54,191 nt of DNA, from contig NW_003122916.1 of assembly GCF_000003605.2 (NCBI RefSeq), positions 99,985-154,175 on the forward strand, in the 5' to 3' direction. Made by a program: the position numbers and the translations under genes. The notes under the pieces were generated by a model that saw only the letters and a program-made list of their open reading frames with translations, searched no databases and had not been told where the DNA came from. The DNA comes from Saccoglossus kowalevskii (Eukaryota > Hemichordata > Enteropneusta > Harrimaniidae). Of the stretch, positions 10,801-22,800 are shown in pieces. The stretch's first letter is position 1, and each line of letters begins with the position of its first letter.

Positions 10801-13800
10801 GGAAGTTTGATAAGCCTGTGGTGAGCTAGGAAGTTTGATAAGCCTGTGGTGAGCTAGGAAGTTTCATAAGCTAGTGGTGAGCTAGGGAGTTTCATAAGCC
10901 TGTGTGGTGAGCTAGGAAGTTTGATAAGCCTGTGGTGAGCTAGGAATTTTGATACGCCTGTGATGAGCTAGGAAGTTTCATAAGCCTATGGTGAGCTAGG
11001 GAGTTTGAATTGATAAGTTTGTGGTGAGCTAGGGAGTTATATTGAAAAATATAGAAATTGGATTAACAATTATTAAGAGACCACATGTTGCAATCTTTTC
11101 GGTCCACTCACCGTTTTGACTCTTTTTCTGCAAGCAGTTGACCCAACTTTCTAGCAGTCTCTTCTGCCGCTATTCGTTCTTTTTCACTTTGTTTTAATCT
11201 ACATTTTCATTTACACCGAGAACGCGACAACACAAGAACGCACAGACAATGATTGGGAATGAAAAAGAAACAAAAAACATAAAAACACAAAAATAAAAAA
11301 AAATAGTTAGACTCATTTAGGATTCTGAGATTTTTTAAAAAACGCCGTAAATTGAAATCTGCCCACGTATTTTGACGTAAATTGTTCTCTTTCCACCCGT
11401 TTTGCCAAATTTCCTAATAATGGATTAATCCATTCAAAATTTAGGGGTGAGAAGGCTGTTTTGAATTTTTTTTTTTACATCAAGCAGGCTAATCAGATCA
11501 AATGAATCTACCATTCAGCAATTCAAAAAAAAATAAAAAAAAAATACATCAAAGGAAAGTCATTCTATTTTATATACTGTATAACACTTAGCTACACGAC
11601 ACATTTGTTAATTTGGCTCAATGCACAAATTTACAGAATGTTATATGTATCACCAATCTTTTGAATGAATTTGCTGCATCTTGAGTTTAGGAGAAAACAG
11701 AGCACCGGTAGCTAAACACGATACCTATCAACTTTTTATAAATTCTTCCATAATTCCATAAAATTTGTACTAACTTGTTTAGACAATGAGAAATGATGTT
11801 CATTTTGTCCGAAATCAACAAAAAAATAAAAAAAAAGTACATAAAAATGTGCAAAACACCGCAGCAAAATTTTGGCGGGAAAATTTATGAAAGATTATGT
11901 CATTGAAAGGGTTTTACAGCATATAGGGAGCACTAAAACCATCAAAGCCACAAGACAACATCAAAATTGATCAAATATGTAGTATATTTATCAAAAAAAA
12001 AATGTTATTAGCCTTTTCACCCCTAGCACAGCAAACAATAATATTTGACTGGAATCCCATTGGTACTTACTTGCTTTCTATTTCCTTCATAATATGGGCC
12101 ATTTGTTTCGTTTTTTCTTCCAGTTTGCCAACCAGCTCAGTTTTGTGCTTCAAAGAACCGTCAAATTGCTACCAAATAACAACATAACACATAAAAAGTA
12201 ATGAATACAAAAAATACAATTACAACAGACAAGTTACAGGTTACAACACCATCAGTTGGTTTCTGTGCAAGAATGGGGTTGGGGGTGAGGGTGGTGGGTC
12301 GATTTCTAGCTTGTACAATTTATTTGCTTGTTAGCGTGTTCTGATGAGGTATCGAAAATTTACACAGCGAACTCGACCAGCCCACACAGATGAAATTGGA
12401 ACAATTTTACGCCAGAATGCGCAAGTTTGAACTTGTCTATTATTAGGATATGACAGGCCAAATGCCACAGACTCCAGCATGGCAACCATTTAAGTAAAAC
12501 AAACATCGCACATAGCAACAGGTAAACTTGCAAAATCAAAGATAATCTGCATCAGATGGAAAATTTTGTGAACATGAGTTACAAGCCCTTGTTCATCAAC
12601 TATTGGTTTTATTTTCAGCAAAAGTGAGAATTGGTTTTCCTCAATGGATTGTATGCAATTTTCAACAAACCAATGAAAATAAATTATATTGAGCACATTT
12701 TTCAATAAAACCAATAAATACGCACCTGCATTTTGTTGTACAAATCGATGTTGATTGATTTGATATCTTCTAATTGTTTTCTCAAGGATACTACTGTATC
12801 TTGCTTTTCATGAATATCTTTTTCTAGGAGCCTCATTGCCATTTCCATTTCTTGTTTCATTGATATCTGTAATTCTAGTTCTTTTTCAACATCCTGCAAA
12901 ATATAGAAAGGTAGAAAAAGATTGACACAGCAGAATACAATCAGCCATTTTACATTACTTCACAATGTAACTCCACATTTAGCTAGCTTTTAAAACCATT
13001 ATGTATGAAAATTATGTAGCGGATTCTCTAAATATTTTGTATATGTTGAAATTATTGATTAAGATTATGCTCACTTTAAAATTTTTTTGTTTTTTATGAA
13101 AATGCATCGAGTCTGTGGCACACTCATCCAGGGTAAGGGCCAATTGAGAGCCAGCATAGGAGTTAAGATATACATGTATCTACATGTAGCATAATGATTG
13201 TTGCTTCAAAGTCATGATAGGTAGACCTAAGGTCAAATCCTGCCTTAGGCTGAACAGCAAAAAGGATTGACCCCTACCCTGGGTGAGTGTGCCGCAGACT
13301 CAATGGAAAGGTCAATTCCACTGGCCGAGATTCATTCACTAACTATTGCGACTTCTGGGGAACCTTGGTTTAGATCCGCAAGTGATTGCCTTTGACTGGG
13401 GCACCGGGTCGATGCCAGGATAGCACATTGAATCGCCGTTTGATAGGGAGACAGCCGTACAGCCCTGTCATGTAGTCCCAAACATGGAAATGACTTCTGT
13501 TGCAAAAATGTGTCAGCACTAGCACTTGTAATTTGCACATGCAAAAAAAAAAAAAACAAGTCTGGAGAGACAGCAGTGACATTCAATGTCCGGAACTGTT
13601 GCCTGGCGCAAAAAAATAAAAAAAAAATTATACCTAGACTGCACCCTGGACTGCACTGTACATAGACAATGATTGTACACTGATCAACCAATCAGAGTGG
13701 AAGGAGAACTGAAACATTGTATCCACTTAGTGTTACCTGATGTTACCATATCCTTGTAAACCAATGTCTCATTGTCACACACTATACTTGCCAATTATCA

Positions 13801-16800
13801 TAAATTACTAACTCATTACAGCACATGATGGTTGTCAGATTGTCAAATTTCAAGAATTATATATAAAACATGTCCTCTTCAGCCAGCAGTTTACAAATTT
13901 ACCAAACAACACACCTCAAGTTCATAAAGCATCAAGAAGTTTATAACATGTACATGTAAGTACAAATTTTTTTAGATTGGTTCACTCTTTATACAATATA
14001 CTATACAATATACGAACATACTAACAACAGAAGCAGATGACACACCTAGCTATAACACAAGCAGACGATTGACTTGCTATACAAATGACTCTGATTAGTT
14101 GTTTTGATCGTGCTGTTTACTTACGAGTATGAACCCAACCTTTTCGTCGCATTTTGCGTGAGATTAATTTTCCCGTCAAAAATACATAAAAAAAGAACTT
14201 CTAAATTGAAACACATCTTAGATGGAAACATTTTGCACAAACAGAAATTAGTACCTACATCCCCAAAGCAAAAGACCCTGTGATCAAGGAATTAATAGCA
14301 CCCTCTAGTGGTGAAATCCAGTTTTCCTTTGTTTTCAACTACTCACCAGCCTAATTGTAGTTTCTTGTTCAAGAGACTTTCTAGTTTCGTCATATAATTC
14401 ATTTAATCCTTGTCTAGAAGTCTGGTACGTCTCTCTTTCAACATCAATATCAGCTTTAGCAATCTGAAAAACAATTTGATGCCAAAATAAGACTAGACTC
14501 TTTTCAAAAAAGAATGTTAATACTGAATATGCTACCCTAGGCTATAACTCGTGAAGGATCACTGCTGCTCTGTGAATCAATGTGAGGTTATGGATACTAC
14601 CAGAGGTACATTACTTGGGGTTTGTAACTACGGTGACATGATACCAAGATCCCGTCACAATCTCGCTCTCGCATAAGCGTTCCAACTCAGAAAAAATGCG
14701 AATGCGCATGCCCGAGGTAACTTGGATACTGGGATGTCCAGGTGGATCAAAATAGCTGCCCACGATATGACGGATTACGAGAACTATATTTTCTGTACAT
14801 TTTCGATGTATTACATTTTTCACTATGATGGTGACAAGAAAAGTTTATTTTTTTCATTACAAACCTTGAACATTGATATGCGTCATGTCAGAAGGTTGTA
14901 GCCTCAGTCTCGCTATCTACGAGAAGAGACTTGAATGGGATCTTGACATGATGTCACCATACAGTACAATGCGAGTTGCAAACCCCAAGTAATGTACCTC
15001 TGATACTACCTATTAACCTACACTTAGTACCGGTAGTACATGTAAACGTCTTTCCAACAACTAATAGCATAACAGGTAAAAATGTCTGTGCAATCCTTGT
15101 CATAACAGCTTGGTGTGTGAAACCCACAATGGTGAAACCGTCAACTTGAAAATATCACATAAGCATTTCTTATTTGGAATTTACATCTTATATCTTACAT
15201 CTTATAACCAAATAGTTGTTGACTCCAGTGTTATACCATATTTATGAACATACTACCTGTATACTAACTTACTTCTAATTTCTTCTGTAAATTTTGTTGT
15301 AATATTTCATTTTCTTTGGTTAATTTCTCATTAATGGCTTGCAATGATATGACATTATTATTCGCTACTGCAAGCTGAAAAAAAAAAAAAAAGTAATATT
15401 TTTAATAATAAGTAATTTTTTTTTAAAGAACAGACTAGCTATTACCTCATACATTTCCATAAAGCAGGCATTTTTAACACTGATAAAAAAGGGAAGCATT
15501 TGAAGTATTCTGACTTCGCATAATGAAATTTTGGTGCACGTTATTTTCAGACTTCTGAATTTTTTAATGTTAATGTTGAATCAAACATTAACCTGTTCAC
15601 CATCAGTTCCCTCCTTTTCATCACAAATACACAAAATATTCCTGTTTAATTATAGTCTGCACTTTCCTTAAGAAGTTTGGGACAAAAATAGGCAGATATT
15701 TGAATAAAAACTGAAAATTGAATCAAATTTTGTATGTTAGCTCCAAAATTAGGGCTCATTTCCAGAAAAATGAAGATGAAAAATTAAAAAAAACTGCAGT
15801 AAAATTTTTGGCAAGGACGTCCGGTGGTGAAAAAGGTAAAAGTACCGAAAAACTTTTCCTACCACTTTGCAGTAAAAAATTTGAAATTTTAGTTTAATTA
15901 CTAGGGCGAAAAATTGCAATTGGAAAGGTATATTTGATTTTAGTTTTTAATAACATGAGCTATCTCGGATGAGAAGGAATGGAATGGAATGGAATGAAAT
16001 GGAATGGAATGAAAAGGAAAGGAATGAAATGGTTTGAAATGGAATGGAATGGAAGGAAATAGAATGAAATGGAATGGAATGGAAGGAAATAGAATGAAAT
16101 GAAATGAAATGAAATGGAATGGAATAGAATGAAAAGGAATGAAATGAAATGGAATGGAATGGAATGGAATAGAATAGAATAGAATAGAATAGAATAGAAT
16201 AGAATAGAATAGAATAGAATAGAATAGAATAGAATAGAATAGAATAGAATAGAATAGAATAGAATAGAATAGAATAGAATAGAATAGTATCCGATGGGCT
16301 TCAGAAATATCTGCGTCCTTTAGAGTGACCAATGGAGTTCGACAAGGAAGCATTCTTTCGCCGACGTTATTTTNNNNNNNNNNNNNNNNNNNNNNNNNNN
16401 NNNNNNNNNNNNNNNNNNNNNNNGTATTTATACAGTATATATTGTCTGAATGTTTGGTGTGATTATCGTACACAAATTGTGAATACTGTGCGAGTGGCTT
16501 ATAATAACGCTATAAGATTGGTCTTTAGCCTTAAACGGGCTAGCAGCGCCAGTGGTAATTGCGTGAGTAGAAATATTTTCAACTTTGAATCTCTTCAGCG
16601 CAAGGCATTATATAACTTCAGTCAGCGTCTACTTACGAGCGATAATGCTTTAATTCGTACTTGTGTCAACTCTGACAGTTTTTTCTTATCCAAATTTTGG
16701 ACTAATCTTAGACGTTGTATTTATTAATGTTCGTGTTTGTTATGTATTTAATATGGGACTTTTTTGGCCTGAAATAAAGGATTAATAATAATAATAATAA

Positions 16801-19800
16801 GAATAGAATAGAATGGAATGGAATGAATTGAAAGGAATGGAATGAAAATGAATAGAATGAAATAGAATGAATTAGAATGATTTGAAATGGAATGTAACAG
16901 AACTGTTTTGTAATGAAATGATTATTCATCACAGTATGCCAGATGTTTTGCTTTGCTTGAAAAGTAAAGGCGAAATAATGCTACCTTGCTGAACATCATT
17001 TCCAACAGAAAACAAAGTAGAATTTCCCCAATGGACAGTGAACAGTTATTATAGTACTTGCGGACGAGGGCACCAGCAGGCCAAAAAGAAGCATCAAGCA
17101 GCTTTTGTAAATACAAGTTAAATTTTGTATTCAAGTGTTCACACTTTACTTTAATGTTCAGTTTATTATTAATGTAACTTTCAACTATTTGCGCAGTGAT
17201 ATCAGGTCTACTCACAAATACAAGCGATGATCGAGTCCCATTCACAACTTTCAGCCAGTAGTTATTGGCATTATTAGATCCAATGATAGGTAATTTTACT
17301 ATTCGCACAATAGTCCACAATAGTCGCACAAGTCCGCAAGTCTTTCTGCGGCGCTAACTAGGTCACTTTCATAAGGCCACACCAACTTAATTTTATGGAT
17401 GAAATCCGCACACGCGCATTAGTTTCCGCCTGTTCACATTGAAGTCAACAAAACTGCAACGAAAGCAGAGGAAGCTCCTCGGCCGAAGTCCGAAGAAGTG
17501 AAGAAAATGTTCTTATTTTTTTTTTCATTTTCTGATTCGAATAATTTGCTTGCACACACAGTGCAATGTTTTATTACTTATTGTCATAATGTAGTGATAT
17601 GTACATTCCGCCTTGACTTGTACTGAAAATGGTGTTCATGCTGTACCTTGAATGCAGTGTTTCTCACTGAAGGTACTTCATCATGACTACATGTACTAGA
17701 GCTTGTCTGAAATGGTTATACCTGTGACAGTAATACAGTACAAGATGTGTACATCAACATGTGCCTCCTACAAATAAAGACTTTTTTTTTTTTTTTTTGA
17801 TACACTCTGTTCTTTGGTTCAATTTATAATACCAGCCCCGTAGTCCTGTGGTTTTAGCAGGATTTTTTTTTTGGCACAATTTTTTTTTCTTCTCCCTCTC
17901 GCATTAGTTTTGGAGTCTCCAGAGGATGTCATCCATACAATTAAATCAGTGTGGCCTAATCTGTAATTTTCTGTTGCCATGAAACGTCACAAGTGATTGT
18001 GCTGACAGAAATGTTGCTTTGTATGTCATCCAATGTTTCACTCAACCAAATGTGAGCACTGTTCATAGTGATAGCACAGAATAAGCAAAATATGCTAATA
18101 TATCTACTATCAAATACCTTTGACATTTATAACCTTGAAATACACATTAGCATTAAAGAATGGTGGTCGTAGTAGCCATATACATTCAAACATGTATGAA
18201 TAGACCATTTTCCGCTCACTGCGACAATCGTGCGTTATGTGTGAAATCGAACGTAAAAACGTCAAACATCGCATAGGATTCGACAAACACGAAAATATTT
18301 TGGGGGGCATTTCCATGCTCAATAATGTGTTGTATACATTTGATGATAGACAATTTCGATTAAGTAAGGGTATTCGAAAGCAATATTCCACTGTCGAAGA
18401 ACGGCCGGTCGATGTGAGCTACGAAATAAAGAAATTTGAGTTCAAAATCAAATCGTTCGATTTTTGCGGCAGACATTCGACGTGCGTCTTTCATGCATCT
18501 CGCGAGATCTCACATTTTAATGGAAAATTACCTATTGTGTAAAAACTCATCAACTCAATTCAAGAAACAAGGATATTACTACTGTATATGACTTCTGCTA
18601 TATTTACAATTATATGATTGTTTTTAGTCAAGAGGATCAAGTACAGATTTCGCTATGATCCTGAATTTGAAATACCCATTTATACTTTTACAATTGATAC
18701 TAAATTAAAGTCACTGTCCCTTTAATCAAGTTCTACTTGATAGTATGCTTACCTCTTCTTTCATACTGGAGTTAGCCACTTCAAAATCCCTAACCCTAGC
18801 CTGTAAGTTAGTAACTGTTGCGTTAAGATGTCTGTTTAATTCTTCTACATAATTCTTCTGATCTAGTAAGGCAGTCATGTTACTCTGACCAGTGGCCGTA
18901 TCTCTGGATTTGAAAAAACAAAAACAACAACAACATTTTTACACAGTACAAGAAAAAGGTAAAAACAGCACTTGTTATTTGAGAAGTTTTTTTTTAAATA
19001 TTTTGGGTACTCAAACTAATTTTTAAATTACAAGTGTATGAACCTCAGTTGCATGTATTTGGACAAATTTTGAATTCAAAGTGTTGAAATCAAAAAGGTA
19101 GTGTTTCCATGGACAGTTCACAGTTCATTCACAGTTTTCCATCAATTAGATACATATTTTCTGTATTTTAGCTAGTGGGACACATCCAAACAGGACACTA
19201 TTATCACAGGCTGATAAGTCTGAAGACTTATTCTTACTATAAGATTATTCAAGCATGCACTGTGAAATACTTTATTTCAGCTGGAATTATTTTGTGCTGA
19301 AAAGACATTTTGGTTGTTTTGTATAGAATTTAATTATTTTCAATGATTTTTGGCAAGATGAATATAAAATATGGGGAATCATCTGAAAATAGCTAGTATA
19401 AATAAAATATTCTACAGTACCCGGTATATGTTTTGATGACATGGATGTTAACTAATAATTGTTTCTACTGAAAATGACTTGAAATGGGAACGGGGATCTA
19501 CCATGTCATGATCCATTTTGATTCAGAATTTTACTTTTCAAATATACACATGCACTTTCCAATATTTTCAGAATTTATGCAACGTAAGAAAATCTCCACT
19601 GCTAACACCTAAATGTTACTCATACCGGTAATATGACCAGTTTGTAAACCTACCCAGAAATTCCATCCGGCTTTTCAAGATAATTTCCATCTTTCAAATA
19701 TGTACTAAAGTCAATAACGGGAATGTAATTATCCAAATCCTCTTCTTTTATGAATAAATTACAATCAATGACATTTAATCCAACTAATAACCCAGATATA

Positions 19801-22800
19801 ACCATCGATTCCTCTTCCATCATCAAGGCAGTCCCATCGTAATAGTCACTGAAAATAAAATTACGTCACAATTACAACAAGTAGCCTATCCGCTGAGATA
19901 TCTCCGCTGTTAGCAATGCACATTTCAATTAAGAACTGAAGATATCATTAGAAAATGAACAATATGTATCAAAGCAATCAGACTTGTGGTTTTAAACAAG
20001 AAGTCGAAAATATTTTTTTTTTAACAAAAATGACAAAAATAATCATCAAAATTAGAGAATTAAAGATATCATCATGAAATGAACAAATCTGAGATAGGTC
20101 CACATATAGTACCTATGCCGTTTTTTTACAAGAAATCAAAAATATCACTTTTTACCAAAAATGACAAAAATATTCATCAAAATTGGAGAATTTCATCAAG
20201 AAATGAACAAATCTGAGAGAACTCCACATGTAGTACCTATATATGTAATATCAAAGCAATCCGACTTGTGGTTTTAAACAAGAAGTTGAAAATATCTTTT
20301 TTTTACCAAAAATGACAAAAATAATCATCAAAATTAGAGAATTAAAGATATCATCTCGAAATGAACAAATCTCAGAGAGGTCCACATATAGTACCTATAT
20401 ATGTAATATCAAAGTAATCAGACTTGGGTTTTTTTACAAGTCAAAAATATCACTTTTTACCAAAAATGACAAAAATATTCACCAAAAATAAAGAATTTGA
20501 GATATTGACATAAAATTAACAAATCTGAAAAAGAACCATCTAAGGTACTTGCATATCAAAAAACATTCTGACTTGTGGTTTCGAAGAAGAAGTTGAAATT
20601 GTAAAGTTGACGACGGGGGACGACGATGGACAATCAATAATATGAACAGCTCCGCTGTGCCAACTTTGTTGACAGCGGAGCTAATAAAAACAGTTGCAAT
20701 TCTTTTCTTCACAGGATTTTGTGAAATTTTTTTTTTTTTTTAATTTATTTCCCAATCACTTTTTTAGCGATCATCTTGTCTGCAGTTTATTGATAATGTA
20801 CAAAAAATAATCCCATAAAATGTTCACTTAGTTCGACGTAAGCAGACCAGAGTATACAGGACCGGTCACTGGTAGCATAGTGGTTGTCGCATCAGACTCA
20901 TGATCGGTAGACCCAAGTTCAAATCCTACCTTAGACTGAACATCAAAAGGGTTGACCCCTACCCTGGGTGAGTGTGCTCAATGGGAAAGCCAATTCCACT
21001 GGCCAAGATTCATTCACTAACGAATGCAACTTTGTGGTAACCTTGGTTAAGGTTTGCAGGTGCCTGTGTTCGACCGAGCCTGGTTGACTTCTGTGGCAAA
21101 ATGCACTAGTCAGCACTAGCACTTGCAATTTGCACTTACAAAATAGAAAAAAGTCAGGAGAGACAACAGTGACATTCAATGTCTGGAACTGTCGCCTGGC
21201 AAAATAAAGACCAGAGTATACAGTTTATTGATAATGTACAAAAAATAATCCCATAAAATATTCACTTAGTATCAAGGCTTTATTTGTCTTCCTTTATTTT
21301 ATATTTGTGGCATTATTTTCTCAAAATGAAACACAATGTATGACAGTTTGTAACACGATGAGACCTACCTTAATATATCTTTGTTTTCAATTAGTGCTTT
21401 AAAATAATCAGCTAGTTTCTTCTGCATTAAGGCGAGTCTCAACCAAGCACGACCTCTACCTAAATTAGTCCTGTCAAATTAATAATAGTGAGTGTTTTGT
21501 AGTAGTGTGCACATCACATGAAAAATTAACAGAAAGTGAATAAATGATGGCAGGGGATCATATCACTTACTTGATTCCAGGAAGATTTTTTACACTGTCA
21601 ATAATTTCAGATGCTTCTGGCATAATCCTTTCTAGGGACTCCAAGGGAGCCCAGAATTCTTTCTTTTTATCTAAAAATGATTTTTTCCCTGAAAAAAAAA
21701 ATGACATTGCTATTGAACCATACTAATCTGGTTATACCACAAAGGTCAAGGGTCAAACAGAGCACAATAACAAGACTGAGGTCAAAAGCAAAACAATGAA
21801 ACAAACGATCATATAAAAGAAATTATATACAGTTTAATATAGCATAAACATTTTTTTATGATAATGAAGTACCAATTAAGGCCTCAGAACATGTATAACA
21901 ACTAAATTTTGTTCATAAAATAAAATGCTGTGATATTCCCAAAACACTGAAAAACAAATATGGTGATATGTGTAAAAGGACTGACCTTTCAAGCCATGTC
22001 CCATAACATGTTCCATGAGAGCAAAGAATTGCTGTAACGGCTGGTGATCACTATCCAGTGTTCTTCCTTCTTCTAAAGCTGATTCTATCAAGCCCTTTAT
22101 ACACAGTTTAGACATATTCAATAAATTTGTTCTCTCCACTAATACAGGATCTAAGAAAGAAACATAGAATTATAAGTATGTGCAACCTATTTAAAGAGGA
22201 ACATGGGAATTCACCGAGAATGTGAATGAAATTGGCTGGATAGTTCAGGATTGATATACCGAAAAACTTAAAAGTGAAACAGATAAATCAAAATAAAATA
22301 AGTGAGTCTCCTATACCATGCTCAAATCTGTTTTTTTTTTTGCCGACATGAAGGGATACAAAAAACAGATTTACATTGGAAAGACAGATGTGAATTATTA
22401 TGCCAATCTAAAATGGTGGAGTTTAAACCAGTATCAGCACAACTATTATGTAGTTGTTATGTCAGTGTTAAAACAGATGAGAACACACTAAATTGGCATA
22501 AGGGGATTAAATATGGCAGGGGTCATGTGATGAAATAGACATACCCCTTGTGCAATCCCTTCATTATAGCACTGGTTGAATGTACACATCTTCAACAGTT
22601 CTTGAGATATTATATTTATGCATAATTATGAGGTCACATGACATCAATTTATGCAAATTTTGCAATTATTATGTATGGATTTCTACCTTAAAGTAATCAG
22701 GTACATAGATTAACTTAGAGTATCTATGTACTACGTTTCATATGCATAAGGCATGTACCCCCGTTATTTGAATATCAAATCCAACTTTGATCTGTGAATT

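Noticed and set aside
13332-13691. 119-codon minus-strand ORF
   Set aside because: It is the reverse of SINE copy 1. Parallel ORFs appear over copies 2 and 3 with different frames, so it is not conserved coding.
15940-16473. 177-codon minus-strand ORF with [10 protein letters not shown] repeats
   Set aside because: It is the translation of a pentanucleotide array and runs through the N gap. It is not a protein.
17400-17520. Lysine/glutamate-rich frame ([16 protein letters not shown]) that could be a processed pseudogene
   Set aside because: It is too short, with no clear start, splice site or recognised parent gene.
20860-20935. Possible tRNA gene
   Set aside because: A and B boxes are present, but the stems do not fold properly and the sequence continues into a SINE body with a target duplication.
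21876-22139. Separate small protein starting at 22139
   Set aside because: The apparent start is a GTG inside RUFY exon 2. The exon runs 21986-22150 and the ORF beyond 21986 is intron.
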